Below, piece after piece: positions 17,214 to 25,866 of a stretch of DNA of 64,000 bases. Position numbers and translations under genes: made by a program. Numbering within the stretch: position 1 is the stretch's first letter; every line of letters begins with the position of its first letter. The notes under the pieces were generated by a model, which searched no databases, was not told where the DNA came from, and saw only the letters and a list, made by a program, of their open reading frames with translations. Location of the stretch: positions 1 to 64,000 of the forward strand of contig CAZCTC010000021.1 of NCBI GenBank assembly GCA_964501335.1, read 5' to 3'. This DNA is from CAZCTC01 sp964501335 (GTDB lineage: Bacteria; Chloroflexota; Anaerolineae; B4-G1; SLSP01).

Positions 17214-17326
17214 GAAGTCAGGTCCGCCGGAAGGCCCGAGAGCCTATCCGTGCGCGTTCAGCAAAAGCAACGGCGCTGAGAAATCGAGGGGCTTACGCCC
17301 GGTCTGCGCGGTTGCTTAAAACAGTT
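17214..17326 (-). promoter_or_regulatory. Structured leader L2 (unassigned, attenuator-like)
   Basis: About 110 non-coding bases between a gene end and an intrinsic terminator, with several short GC stems and a TTTTGCTGA segment. On the minus strand it shares with leader L1 (37602-37725) an ACGC..AC segment, a CCTT hairpin and GGACCTRA before the terminator. I could not match it to a riboswitch class. The paired layout suggests a conserved regulatory RNA. Confidence 0.4.
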
Positions 17327-18232
17327 TTACGAAATGTTTTCCAATACAGAGGCGATGACTTGTTGTCGTTGGCTTACCCAGTTATGAATTGGCTCCGCAA
17401 ATATTTGGACTCGTGGATACGGAGATTGGGCAATGTCGGTAGCCAGCAGCATGGGTAAATCGTCCTGAGTTACAATCTGTTGAAGTGTGGATAAGAATAT
17501 CGTTCGCGCCTGGGCCTGAGGTAAGTGTTCGAGAAATTCCTTAACCGAGTGTCGGGCATCGTGAAGCGTTAAGCCTGTCGAGCTGATTCCCGGATCGTTA
17601 GGAAGTATATCTTGCAATTCGACTGGAGCGGGCATACTAAAGAGCGTCATCGACAAATCACTTACGCCGAAGCCATAGGTTAAATCGCTGCCAAAAAGCA
17701 GTCCATTGGGACGACGTAGAATTTCAGCGTCTTCAGTATCTTCCGTAAAACAATTCAGGGCTCTGATCCGATAGATATCCCAGGGATTGCGAACGGAAAC
17801 GATTTCTTGGGTGTGACGGATCTTCGCCGTCGCGGTTTCCGGATTGATCTCTACGATGGTTTCCGCGCCGCTTTCAAAGCAGATCACAACGCGGGGTCTT
17901 CGGATGACCAGGTCATCATTGATCGAGCGAAGACGCCTTGTGGGACTTGCTGATGATAAATCCACGGCCCATTGGACGGTTTGATAGGGGATTTTGAACG
18001 TACAGGCGATCAGATAACTCAGGCGTTCGGAAATCGAATCGCCAAAGCCACGTTTAAGCAAATATTGAGGTTCACGTTGTTGTTGTCGCAGGTTTTCCCC
18101 TTGTCGTTGACGGGGGTAGACTTCTTCCACGGTGCTATCGCCGCTCCCGAAACGGAGGGAAGGCAGTACGTCAAACTTGGCCAGGTTGACGGGATCGTTG
18201 GAAGACCTGCTTTCATTTGAAATTATATCCAT
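17327..18232 (-). CDS. Protein of unknown function
   Basis: A 301-residue soluble protein with no signal peptide or membrane helix and a Gln/Arg-rich stretch near residues 35-55 (RQRQGENLRQQQREPQ). A central segment LVIRRPRVVICFESG followed by TIVEINPETATAKIRH looks like paired beta strands. Start: ATG 18232, with GGGAGG ten bases upstream. It lies between YqeK-like and membrane protein genes in the Tad unit. I do not recognise the family. Confidence 0.7.
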   Translation of the reverse strand: MDIISNESRSSNDPVNLAKFDVLPSLRFGSGDSTVEEVYPRQRQGENLRQQQREPQYLLKRGFGDSISERLSYLIACTFKIPYQTVQWAVDLSSASPTRRLRSINDDLVIRRPRVVICFESGAETIVEINPETATAKIRHTQEIVSVRNPWDIYRIRALNCFTEDTEDAEILRRPNGLLFGSDLTYGFGVSDLSMTLFSMPAPVELQDILPNDPGISSTGLTLHDARHSVKEFLEHLPQAQARTIFLSTLQQIVTQDDLPMLLATDIAQSPYPRVQIFAEPIHNWVSQRQQVIASVLENIS

Positions 18233-18288
18233 GGTTAAAAATCCTCCCGGGAATGCATTTAACACCATATTTCGCTTTTTAAAATCAA

Positions 18289-18468
18289 CTAAATTTGCCT
18301 GTCCTGATCCAGCTTTGGTGATCTGGCGATAACATGAGGATTTTCCATGCTTACCAGGGTCACTTCTTGAGAAACAATTTCCAGGACTCGAATTTCTTCA
18401 TACCAGAACCCATTCTGTGATCGTACATTGGCTAAAATCGATCCCTGGGAATATTCATTCTGCTTCAT
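18289..18468 (-). CDS. Small hypothetical protein (59 aa)
   Basis: An ATG-to-TAG frame encodes MKQNEYSQGSILANVRSQ and then WYEEIRVLEIVSQEVTLV, with a plausible beta-strand pattern and balanced composition. It ends 56 bases before the next start. The ribosome site is weak. The same frame stays open upstream of the ATG for about 24 codons to a TAG, so it could be the remnant of a longer gene. Confidence 0.4.
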   Translation of the reverse strand: MKQNEYSQGSILANVRSQNGFWYEEIRVLEIVSQEVTLVSMENPHVIARSPKLDQDRQI

Positions 18469-18574
18469 TGATTGTTCTTGTAGCCGGTTAAAATTGATTC
18501 CAGGGAATCTTACATCTGTTGCACGATCGTTACAGCTCTACATCTCTTCAAAACAAATCCCCATAAAACCTTCA

Positions 18575-19210
18575 TCAGGGTTGATTTTCTTTGCCCATGA
18601 GATTATCGGATAACTGGTCGTAAGCATTTTTTAACCAGGGATGGATAACGGGCAAACTTTGCCGTTGTTGCCATTGGTAATCCAGGTAACACCACACGGC
18701 CAGATCGAGAGATTGGTTTAAGGTCTTCGATACCTTTTCCAGGTAGGGAGCTTGATGGGATTGGTCCCATTGCATTTTATCGGCTATGAAGACGACTTTA
18801 TCCAGGATGGAAGCATTCTTTTTCAACGTCGTGTGGCAGCCGATCGCGCTCAAAATGCTTTCGTCGGTAATTCCGAAGATTTCCCGGCTGAGCACCACGG
18901 ATAGTTTTTGATGCAGCAGCAGGGGAACTTGCTCTTCCTCCGATAGAATTTCTATTTGTAATTGGCGGGCGATCTGAACTCTTTGAGAAGACGGGATCAC
19001 GGCGCTGATGTCGTGTAACCAACCGGCCACTTCCGCTGCATTTTCAGCAATTCCAAATTGCCGTGCCAGCTGCTTCCCTTCTTGGGCGACCTTCATACTA
19101 TGACTTAGCGTGTTAGCGCATTGATGATGACTGAGAAAGGTTGTCACATCTACCGGAATTTGTCCCGTGAAACGGATTTCTGCTGTCAGTTCGTTGAGTA
19201 AAGGGTTCAT
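18575..19210 (-). CDS. yqeK: HD-domain phosphohydrolase, YqeK-like
   Basis: A 211-residue HD-superfamily protein. The pattern LSHSMKVAQEGKQLARQFG, the HD doublet in AGWLHDIS and a later GCHTTL with DKVVFIADK are as in YqeK, the symmetric Ap4A hydrolase family. A nucleotide or alarmone hydrolase inside a pilus/SSB gene string is unexpected; it may be cargo. AGGAGG lies 15 bases before the ATG, longer than usual. The class is well supported, the exact substrate is not. Confidence 0.78.
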   Translation of the reverse strand: MNPLLNELTAEIRFTGQIPVDVTTFLSHHQCANTLSHSMKVAQEGKQLARQFGIAENAAEVAGWLHDISAVIPSSQRVQIARQLQIEILSEEEQVPLLLHQKLSVVLSREIFGITDESILSAIGCHTTLKKNASILDKVVFIADKMQWDQSHQAPYLEKVSKTLNQSLDLAVWCYLDYQWQQRQSLPVIHPWLKNAYDQLSDNLMGKENQP

Positions 19211-19276
19211 GTTGATTTGTATATTCCTCCTGGTTGGTATTCAACCCCGGATTACAGCTTGTGTCAACCTGGAGTA

Positions 19277-19588
19277 TTACCGGGTTGGAATGGCGGCTGT
19301 ATTTGCTTGCATTTTTGTTTCGCTTCCCATCCACGGCGTGATCTGTTCGGCGCGGATGCCGGCGATGTGCTGGCCGTTGATCCGGCGGCTGAAGAGGACT
19401 CCGGCAATCATTACCGTCTGATTGGATTGCAACGGCAGGCTGTCGGGCGGCTCGAAGCCTTCCACATAGAAGCGGGCGGCGCCGTTGCCGACGGTGAAGG
19501 CCAGTTTGACCCCTTGGGCGCAATCGGTGTAGCGCTTCACTTCTCCAATGATCGTCCCCGAAAGCCAGACCTGATTGATGGTTTGCAT
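19277..19588 (-). CDS. OB-fold ssDNA-binding-like protein (SSB-related) 2
   Basis: A 103-residue minimal OB fold. It begins INQVWLSGTIIGEVKRY, has the central KLAFTVGNG strand and the closing VMIAGVLFSRR strand, as in short SSB/PriB-like proteins. There is no long acidic tail. GGGGGG lies just upstream of the ATG. It follows the prepilin peptidase gene by nine bases in the Tad unit. This is one of four OB-fold genes in the window. Confidence 0.7.
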   Translation of the reverse strand: MQTINQVWLSGTIIGEVKRYTDCAQGVKLAFTVGNGAARFYVEGFEPPDSLPLQSNQTVMIAGVLFSRRINGQHIAGIRAEQITPWMGSETKMQANTAAIPTR

Positions 19589-19597
19589 TTCCCCCCC

Positions 19598-20218
19598 TTA
19601 CAAAGCGCCCAACAACCGGGCGATCTCCAGCACCAGCCCGGCGGCGGCCAGGGCGGTGGCGGCGGGCATTTCGTGTTCAGGGCGGCCCGGGCCGGCCAGT
19701 TCGACCGGGCGGGCCGCCAGGACTTCGGTAAAAGCCGGGACCAATGCGGGCAACCGGCGCCGGGCCACGAGCAGGACCAGGCCGACGACCGCGACGGTCA
19801 GGGCTTCGGCGAAGACGCCGGTCGTTCCATAGCGCAGGGCGACCACAATGAGCAGGGCGCTATCAACGCCGCCCCACCAGCGGAGCGCAAAGGCCAGGAT
19901 ACCGGCGGTCGTCGCCAGGGTGGGACCGTAGTCCCCGGCGCTCCAGCCGAAGGCGTAGACCAACGGCAGAGAGGCCATGAGCCAGGTGGGCCGCCAGGGC
20001 CAGGTGAAAAGCACGGCGGCGACGGCCCACCAGAGGACGGAATGCCCGACCAGACTGACCAGCGTCAAAATCAGCATGGGCGCCAGGCCGATCTCTCGAT
20101 GGCGCAGATCCTGCCAGGCTACAGCCAGATAGCAAAGGCAGACTGCCAGCGAAACCATCGTCTGGGTCGCCGGTTGATTCCAGAGTTGCGTGAGCCAGGT
20201 CAGGTCGGGCATGGACAT
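19598..20218 (-). CDS. cpaA: Prepilin peptidase, CpaA/TadV-like
   Basis: A 206-residue polytopic membrane protein. The A24-family aspartates appear as WQDLRHREIG and WWGGVDSALL (GGVD in place of the usual GxGD). About six hydrophobic segments surround them. It would cleave the Flp and TadE-type prepilins encoded upstream in the same unit. Its ATG overlaps the stop of the Cys-rich exported protein (TGATG). This explains maturation of the pilins without an outside enzyme. Confidence 0.82.
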   Translation of the reverse strand: MSMPDLTWLTQLWNQPATQTMVSLAVCLCYLAVAWQDLRHREIGLAPMLILTLVSLVGHSVLWWAVAAVLFTWPWRPTWLMASLPLVYAFGWSAGDYGPTLATTAGILAFALRWWGGVDSALLIVVALRYGTTGVFAEALTVAVVGLVLLVARRRLPALVPAFTEVLAARPVELAGPGRPEHEMPAATALAAAGLVLEIARLLGAL

Positions 20219-21759
20219 CAGTTGGGTACTCCGACGGGTTGAACTTCGATGACGGGCACGGGGATGCTCCCATTGGTGGGCCCATAGGAGCCGCATTGCT
20301 GGCCTTCGGGCGTCATCCCGGCCTGCTTCGCCAGGAACCAGGGGATGACCGGCTGATAGCCCAGCAACGAGAGGTTGTATTTGGTCCAGGGATCGGTCTG
20401 GTTGACCCATTTGTACTCGGCGCATTGATCCACGCTGCCCCACCAGGCGGTGGCCGGGCAGGTGGCTGGTTTGCCGCCGCAGTCGGAGTGGGGGATGCCC
20501 ACCGGTTCGCCTTCGGGCCGGCAGAAGCAGGGCGAGGATTCCATGCGGGTACATTTCATCTCGTCGTAGCGGAAGGTCCATTCGGGGTACCACCAGGTGC
20601 GGATCTGCACCTGATACGATTCCCGGTCCCAGCTCTGCACCCGTTCATCGCAGGCGCAATCGCGCTCCTGGCATTCAGGGTTCCAGGCCGGGCCGTTGCG
20701 GTCCAGCTCCCAGGAGGTGGTCTCGAAGGAGTATTCCACGGCGTAGCCGGAGAGGGTCTGGGTGCCGCCGTTCCATTCCCGATCGGGGATGGTCCAGGTC
20801 ACTTCGTCGGGGGGCCGGAAGCCGAAGATTTCTCCGGTGGTGAGCTTCCAGCGGCGCCACGCCGCGCCGATCTGATAGTTGACGCGGGTGCCGGGCGAGA
20901 CGGTGCCGCCGGCCTGGGGGCAATTGGGCATCGTGGATTCCGTGTACGAGGCGTTGTAATCGACATCGCAAGGTAACGCCTTTTCAGAGAAGGATTCGAT
21001 GTCGTTGGGCTTGCCGGTGTAGGTCAGTTTGGTGGGCAGAGCGACCAGACTGCGGGGCCAGGGATTGCGGAGCACTTCCGCGGCGGGGATGATGACCTGC
21101 GCCTGGATGTTCCACCCGGGCCAGCGGGGACAGGGTTGGGTGATGATGCCGCCGGAGACTTCGGGCGGGGTATTGCAGGGCCATTCGGGAGCCGGCGGTG
21201 GGGTCTGCTGCGGCCGGGGCGTCGGGGTGACAGCGCTGCATTCGCCGGGGGCGGCGCAGCGAGCCGAGACGACATAGGAGACGCGGCCGGAGTGCCACCA
21301 GGTCACGACGGCGAAGGGATACGGCTCGCCGGGCTGCACCGGGCAGGTGACCAGGGCATCGGCGCCGGCGATGACGCAGTTCCGGGTGTAGTAGCCGTCG
21401 GCGGGCAGACCGGGCGGGGGAGCGGCGGTCGGACGAGGACCGCCGCCTCCTCCCGGCGGCGTGGTGGGCTGAGGGCCGGGATCGCCACCGCCGCCCGGTG
21501 GGGGATCGGTAGGCTGCGGTGGAGGAGGAGTGGCTCCGCCTCCACCTTGATTTTGACAGGCGTTAAAACAACCTGTTTCATCCATGCATCCTCCCGTAGG
21601 GGGACATGTACAATTGCAGCCTCCTTGAGCGCATCCTTTTTGAGGTTGAGCCCAGAAAACTACCAGTAATAGCAGACCAAATGCGATTAAGGTTGCGGCG
21701 TAGCGGTAGAATCGGGGGGTGGCGGCAAAATTTCGACTTGCACTTTGGTAACGATCCAT
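20218..21759 (-). CDS. Exported cysteine-rich protein with Pro/Gly linker
   Basis: A 513-residue protein. An N-terminal membrane helix (about residues 19-38) is followed by a Cys cluster (CAQGGCNCTCPP...CMDETGCFNACQNQ), a long Pro/Gly/Thr linker, and a Trp- and Cys-rich extracellular domain (residues 125-500; CDCACDE, CFCRPEGE). Disulfide-stabilised surface display is likely. The first 73 bases overlap the preceding gene in another frame, with AGGAGGG before this ATG. It may be a pilus-associated surface component (inference from position). The family is not recognised. Confidence 0.72.
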   Translation of the reverse strand: MDRYQSASRNFAATPRFYRYAATLIAFGLLLLVVFWAQPQKGCAQGGCNCTCPPTGGCMDETGCFNACQNQGGGGATPPPPQPTDPPPGGGGDPGPQPTTPPGGGGGPRPTAAPPPGLPADGYYTRNCVIAGADALVTCPVQPGEPYPFAVVTWWHSGRVSYVVSARCAAPGECSAVTPTPRPQQTPPPAPEWPCNTPPEVSGGIITQPCPRWPGWNIQAQVIIPAAEVLRNPWPRSLVALPTKLTYTGKPNDIESFSEKALPCDVDYNASYTESTMPNCPQAGGTVSPGTRVNYQIGAAWRRWKLTTGEIFGFRPPDEVTWTIPDREWNGGTQTLSGYAVEYSFETTSWELDRNGPAWNPECQERDCACDERVQSWDRESYQVQIRTWWYPEWTFRYDEMKCTRMESSPCFCRPEGEPVGIPHSDCGGKPATCPATAWWGSVDQCAEYKWVNQTDPWTKYNLSLLGYQPVIPWFLAKQAGMTPEGQQCGSYGPTNGSIPVPVIEVQPVGVPN

Positions 21760-22397
21760 CGTCCCTCCTGATAAATAAGGGTACCTTTGATAAGTTGAAA
21801 CGGATTTTCGTCGAAGAATTTAGGGGGCCGGCTAATGATAATTCGATCCTGGATACGCTTGTTGTAAAGATCCAGGTGCTCATTTTTCATTTTTGTACAA
21901 GCGTCAGCGTTTTGTTCACACCATGCTTCCATGAATGAAAAACCAGCGACGTGATGAACTGACACGGCCGCTTCGCATTTATCTCCTTTGCAGGAAATGT
22001 TTTGGGGCCCAAATTCCGACAACAGTCGATCAAATCTACCACACCAACCAAGCCAGTCCGAATCTGTGGTTAAGTTTTTGACATCGGCGGTTAGTTCTTC
22101 CAGACTTTGCGGATATTTGGACAGATCATCTCCTTGATCTGGCAATGTTCCGCACTTGTTGATGACCTGCATGAACGTCTCCCAGGCCGCGTCCGTGTCG
22201 AGTTCCGGCGTGGCCGTCGGAGCCACGGTTGGAGTATAGGTAGGTTGCGGCGTGATCGGTTGCAGTCGGTTGTAAGGTACGGCAGCCTTGACCAGATTGC
22301 CGACAACGCCGACGATGAAAATGGTCACAACGACCAGAGCCAGCCAGCCGGCTGGGGTAATCCGGGAAACCAGTGATTGTTTCTTTTCCTGAGACAT
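21687..22397 (-). CDS. Membrane-anchored exported protein, unknown function
   Basis: A 236-residue protein with one N-terminal helix (WLALVVVTIFIVGVVGNLV), a short TPT linker and an extracytoplasmic domain with six Cys. The end of the domain has paired strands FQLIKGTLIYQEGRWIVTKVQV, reminiscent of NTF2/DUF4878-like folds, but this is uncertain. AAGGAGG lies upstream. It overlaps the next gene by 73 bases. Confidence 0.7.
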   Translation of the reverse strand: MSQEKKQSLVSRITPAGWLALVVVTIFIVGVVGNLVKAAVPYNRLQPITPQPTYTPTVAPTATPELDTDAAWETFMQVINKCGTLPDQGDDLSKYPQSLEELTADVKNLTTDSDWLGWCGRFDRLLSEFGPQNISCKGDKCEAAVSVHHVAGFSFMEAWCEQNADACTKMKNEHLDLYNKRIQDRIIISRPPKFFDENPFQLIKGTLIYQEGRWIVTKVQVEILPPPPDSTATPQP

Positions 22398-22456
22398 GAG
22401 ATTCCTCCTTAAGGATTTGAGATGGCTTAGGGCGATTATAATACGTCTGCGGATAG

Positions 22457-22522
22457 GGTCACGCAGCCGGGCCGCTGTAAAGCAAAGGCCCTTGCTGTGC
22501 AGCCGCCCGGCTGCATGACCCC
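22457..22522. repeat. Long imperfect hairpin with possible internal promoter
   Basis: GGTCACGCAGCCGGGC and GCCCGGCTGCATGACC form a 22-base imperfect dyad in the gap after tadG. No U-tract follows on the minus strand. A minus-strand TATAAT at about 22438 with GTGACC 16 bases before it could be a promoter for the next gene. Confidence 0.55.
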
Positions 22523-22532
22523 GGCAATCGCT

Positions 22533-22982
22533 CTATTGCCCCTCCTGTCCCACGCCCCAGGCCGGCCGCTCGATGGCCCGGACATTGAGTCGAAAGCCGT
22601 TCACGCCGAAGATCGAGAGGAAGACGGTCTGCGCCTCGCTCCAACCCTGCACCACGATGTACCGGTTGTCCTGGATGTGGACATCGGTCACATGGAGCTG
22701 CGGATCGTTGCGGGTGGCGTAGTCCGATGCCACCGCCCGCGCTTCGGGTTTCAGGATCATCCGTCCCGAGCCGGTGAAGGTCTGCGGGTCGATCTCGGAG
22801 GCGGCCGCGACGGCAGCCGAAGAGACGGCCCAGCGTGCCCGGACATACTGCTGCCAGAGATAACCGCCGTCGAGGACCAGACCGACCAGGGCGATGAACA
22901 ACGGCAGCAGGATGGCGATCCAGAGAAGCGCCTGGCCTTGCTCGCGGCGACGGTTCTGTCGTGGGAGCCGATGGATTTTCAC
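22533..22982 (-). CDS. tadG: TadG-like pseudopilin
   Basis: A 149-residue protein with the TadG/TadE-type N terminus: a basic leader, GQALLWIAILLPLFIALVG, then an extracytoplasmic domain with QQYVRARWAVSSAAVAAASE. It starts at a GTG preceded by AAAGGAGG; an ATG is lacking. It is a minor component of the Tad pilus, processed by the CpaA-type peptidase encoded downstream in the same unit. Confidence 0.8.
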   Translation of the reverse strand: MKIHRLPRQNRRREQGQALLWIAILLPLFIALVGLVLDGGYLWQQYVRARWAVSSAAVAAASEIDPQTFTGSGRMILKPEARAVASDYATRNDPQLHVTDVHIQDNRYIVVQGWSEAQTVFLSIFGVNGFRLNVRAIERPAWGVGQEGQ

Positions 22983-23002
22983 AATTCCCTCCTTTCTGGG
23001 AT

Positions 23003-23407
23003 TTACCAACGGGATTTCCACCGGTAGGTGGGCATCTCTTCTTGAGAGCAGACCCGGGTGGGCAGGAGCAAGTCGCCGTAAGGGACCGGGGGCCGCGGGA
23101 TGGGATAGCAGACCTGTACTCGCACATTGGTGGCCCGGTTCCAGGTAGCGGCATGGAGCTGCACCTGCGCGGTTTCGGGGTTGAGACCGAAGCCGGAGAG
23201 CGTATAGCGGGCCGCGTTGAACGCCTGGCTGGGGCCGCGGTCGCCGTTCAGGGTAGCGATGGCGTGGCGGGTTGATGACCAGGCGGCGGCCTGGGTCGCC
23301 AGTTTGGCGTAGAAGCTCTGACCGAAGGCGATGATGCCGGCCACAAAGAGCAGCATCAACGGCAGGACGAGGATGAACTCCACGTAAGCCTGACCTTTTT
23401 CTTTCAT
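23003..23407 (-). CDS. tadE: TadE-like pseudopilin 2
   Basis: A 134-residue protein with the prepilin-type start KGQAYVEFILVLPLMLLFVAG, where cleavage would follow KG, and a short extracytoplasmic region containing CYPIPRPP. Its ATG overlaps the stop of the 58-residue membrane protein by ATGA. It forms the minor pilin set with the genes at 22533 and 24169. Confidence 0.82.
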   Translation of the reverse strand: MKEKGQAYVEFILVLPLMLLFVAGIIAFGQSFYAKLATQAAAWSSTRHAIATLNGDRGPSQAFNAARYTLSGFGLNPETAQVQLHAATWNRATNVRVQVCYPIPRPPVPYGDLLLPTRVCSQEEMPTYRWKSRW

Positions 23408-23580
23408 GGCCAGCGTCCTTCCCAGATGGCTTCGGGCAAAGCCCAGGGTGAGCGGGGATCAACCGGGGCGTCTCGCGCCGGTATGATCCCCCCCACCAAC
23501 AAAATTGCCAGGAGGCTGAAGAGCAGCCACAAGGCCAGCAGCCCCGGCAATTCTTTCCACAGTTCTTTAAAGGTTTTCAC
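23404..23580 (-). CDS. Small membrane protein (58 aa) in the Tad unit
   Basis: A GTG start with AGGGAGGG upstream encodes MKTFKELWKELPG, then a hydrophobic helix LALWLLFSLLAILLVGGII, then an acidic/Pro tail. The stop overlaps the next start (ATGA), so the gene fits tightly between the PPC-domain protein and tadE. The family is unknown. It is easily missed because of its size. Confidence 0.7.
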   Translation of the reverse strand: MKTFKELWKELPGLLALWLLFSLLAILLVGGIIPARDAPVDPRSPWALPEAIWEGRWP

Positions 23581-23592
23581 GGCACCCTCCCT

Positions 23593-24156
23593 TTAACGGT
23601 TTCCGCTCCAGGCGGCTTTGGCCGTCAGGGTGTAGGTCCCGGTGGCGCCGATGGCCGGCTGGACCAGGACGTAGTAGGTGCCGGTGACCAGGTGGGTAGC
23701 CTGGATCTGTTCTCGACTGCCCACAGTCTCGGAACGGGCGATGGGCTGACCCGGCGGATTGCTGTGCAGGTAGAGATCGACATCGCCCTGCCCTTCCAGC
23801 TTCAACGTCAAATCCACCGGGCCCTGGCAGACCTCCAATTTGAACCAATCCTGGTCCAAATCATCCGGTGCCGCCCCCTTGACGCACTGGTCGATGGGTT
23901 GGGCGGCGGTGTGGACTTCGTTGGGCTCCCGTTCGGAAACGGTACAGGTCTCCGGGGCCGGCGTGCCGCCGTGCCCCTGGATGACCGGGAGATAGGTGCG
24001 GTAACTCAACGTTTGGGGATCGATCGGCAACGGGAGGCAGAGGCCGCCGGCCTCGGCCTTGACCGACTCTGCGGGCAACTGCGCGCCGATCGCGCCCAGG
24101 GCCAGGAGCAATAGGGCGGAAACCACGGGCAAACTCCAAAGCTGTAACTTTTTCAT
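23593..24156 (-). CDS. Secreted PPC-domain protein
   Basis: A 187-residue protein with a signal peptide (LWSLPVVSALLLLALGAIGA) and one bacterial pre-peptidase C-terminal beta-sandwich: EREPNEVHTAAQPI, then DWFKLEV, LKLEGQGDVDLYLH and TGTYYVLVQP. Such domains often bind proteins or sugars outside the cell. It sits between two tadE-type genes, so it is probably surface-exposed and pilus-associated (inference). Confidence 0.8.
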   Translation of the reverse strand: MKKLQLWSLPVVSALLLLALGAIGAQLPAESVKAEAGGLCLPLPIDPQTLSYRTYLPVIQGHGGTPAPETCTVSEREPNEVHTAAQPIDQCVKGAAPDDLDQDWFKLEVCQGPVDLTLKLEGQGDVDLYLHSNPPGQPIARSETVGSREQIQATHLVTGTYYVLVQPAIGATGTYTLTAKAAWSGNR

Positions 24157-24168
24157 GGCATTCTCCTT

Positions 24169-24591
24169 TTATTCGAACCGCTCCGGCGGTCCGGGGAAAA
24201 AGTCCTCCAGCCGGAAGAAGGCCGAGGATTTGAGGCTCAGGTTCAACCCGCCGCCCATGAGGGCTCCCAGGCCGGTGGGCCATTGGTAAGGAACATCGGC
24301 GCGGGCCTGGACCGAGCGATAGGCGGGGCGGACGGAGAGGGTGAACCCTCCGCTGTGTTCCTGGGACATGCGCCCCAGGCCGGTCCCCAACATCTGGTGG
24401 TAGACGGCGTAACCGTCGGCTGCCGGGCGGCCCACGGCCACCTGGCGCGCTCCTTCAAAGGTGGCGGTAGCCGTGACCTCGCGGGCCCACCAGAAGTAGG
24501 CGAACTCCCAGATGAGCATGAGCAAGAGCAGCAGCCCCGGCAAAACGATCACAAACTCGGTATATCCCTGTCCGCGCCGACGTTTGAGCAT
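24169..24591 (-). CDS. tadE: TadE-like pseudopilin 1
   Basis: A 140-residue protein. A basic leader MLKRRRG is followed by QGYTEFVIVLPGLLLLLMLIW, the TadE processing motif with Glu at position 5, then an extracytoplasmic domain. The first residues are nearly identical to the Flp pilin start (RRGQGYTEY), so both would be cut by the same peptidase. Confidence 0.85.
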   Translation of the reverse strand: MLKRRRGQGYTEFVIVLPGLLLLLMLIWEFAYFWWAREVTATATFEGARQVAVGRPAADGYAVYHQMLGTGLGRMSQEHSGGFTLSVRPAYRSVQARADVPYQWPTGLGALMGGGLNLSLKSSAFFRLEDFFPGPPERFE

Positions 24592-24600
24592 GGGTTCCTC

Positions 24601-24756
24601 CTACGGCAGGGCGTTGATGCGGCCCTGCTGGCGTTGGAAGACGTTGCCGACGAGCTGGATGGTGCCGACGACGATGCCGGCGATGGCCAGGACGGCGGCC
24701 AGCAGGACCACGTACTCGGTGTATCCCTGCCCTCTGCGATTTTGTTTTAACAACAT
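24601..24756 (-). CDS. flp: Flp-type major pilin
   Basis: A 51-residue prepilin. A short leader MLLKQNRRG, then QGYTEYVVLLAAVLAIAG and a C-terminal helix, with no globular domain, as in Flp pilins of type IVc. Start: ATG 24756 with AAGGAGG; the frame is open further upstream but only through repeat sequence. After cleavage after Gly the mature pilin is about 42 residues. It is the probable main subunit of the pilus built by CpaF, TadB and TadC. Confidence 0.87.
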   Translation of the reverse strand: MLLKQNRRGQGYTEYVVLLAAVLAIAGIVVGTIQLVGNVFQRQQGRINALP

Positions 24757-24785
24757 GATGACCTCCTTAGGGTCGATTGGAATCT

Positions 24786-24942
24786 GAAGCGTAAAACGTA
24801 AAACGTGAAACGTAATGCAGCCTTGAACTTTTGATTTTTGATCGAAATGAAACGTAAAACGTAATGGTTTTTCCAAAGAAGTCCCTGGCATCCAAAACCT
24901 CCTTGAATGCCGGTCATCACGTTTTACGTTTCACGTTTTTTG
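24786..24942. repeat. Inverted heptad repeat ACGTAAA, family R1
   Basis: Units of ACGTAAA and ACGTGAA (24786-24816 and 24847-24866) face their complements (24915-24942), giving a large imperfect hairpin between tadC and flp. A single arm of the same family lies at 2140-2170. Confidence 0.8.
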
Positions 24943-24969
24943 TCCACCTCCTTTCCTGGATAGGAACCT

Positions 24970-25866
24970 TCATCCTCCCAGCACGCCGACGAGCTGCATG
25001 GCGCCGGGAGCAATGAGCAACAGGGCAATGGCGACGATGGCGAAGAAGGCCGGAATGACCATCATCACAGCATTCTTGTAGCCGCGCTCGGTCAGGAGCA
25101 ACTTGATCCGCACCCGGGCGTCTCCGGCCATCCGCCGCAGGGTCTGAGCCAGGCCGCCGCCGCCCATGTCGTAGGCGGCATCCAGCCGTTCGGTGACGCG
25201 GGTGATCTCCTGCAACTGGCCGCAGCGCCGGCCGGCGGCCTGCAGCGCGCCTTTGAAATCCTGGGTTACCGAGTAATCGGCGGCAATCTGTTTGAATTCT
25301 CCGATCCAGGCGCCGCCGGGCCGCTCGCTGAGTTCCCGTAGGGCCATGGGCAGGGCGTAACCGGCGGAGATGTAGATCGCGAGCCGGTCCAGCGTGGAAG
25401 CGGCATCCAGGGTCAATTGCTCTTTGCGCAGGTTTTCAGCATTCTGGATCGACTGATTGGGCATGAACCAGCCCATCAGGCCGGCGCCGATGACGAAGGG
25501 CAGCTCCAATCCGCCCAGGCCGCCGGGCATGACGAAGGAGAGAATCAGCGCAAAGATCCCGATCATCCCGGCAAAGAGCCCGGCCGTGAAGATCCGGTAG
25601 CCCATCACGCTTTCCGGGGTGAGGAAGGGCGGGGGATAGCCGGCGCGGGCCAGGCGTTCCTCCAGATCCGAGCGTTGTTCCTCCCAATCCCGCCGCCCGA
25701 TCCGGGCCACTCGCTTGCCGGCGGGCGTGAAGAAGGTGTCCATCAGCCGGGGCAACAAGGCCCGATCGTCCGGTCCGGTCAGGCGCACTTTGACCGGGCG
25801 CGGGAAGAAGGCATCCACGGCCAGGAACATGCCGAACGCGGCCAGCAGTCCATAGAGGATCATCAT
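24970..25866 (-). CDS. tadC: TadC-like inner-membrane platform protein
   Basis: A 298-residue membrane protein with the GspF/TadC fold: two N-terminal helices, a cytoplasmic segment with ALPMALRELSERPGG, and a C-terminal helix pair. DMGGGGLAQTLRRMAGDARVR is the conserved region before the last helices. With TadB it forms the platform for the CpaF motor. Its ATG overlaps the tadB stop (ATGA). Confidence 0.88.
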   Translation of the reverse strand: MMILYGLLAAFGMFLAVDAFFPRPVKVRLTGPDDRALLPRLMDTFFTPAGKRVARIGRRDWEEQRSDLEERLARAGYPPPFLTPESVMGYRIFTAGLFAGMIGIFALILSFVMPGGLGGLELPFVIGAGLMGWFMPNQSIQNAENLRKEQLTLDAASTLDRLAIYISAGYALPMALRELSERPGGAWIGEFKQIAADYSVTQDFKGALQAAGRRCGQLQEITRVTERLDAAYDMGGGGLAQTLRRMAGDARVRIKLLLTERGYKNAVMMVIPAFFAIVAIALLLIAPGAMQLVGVLGG

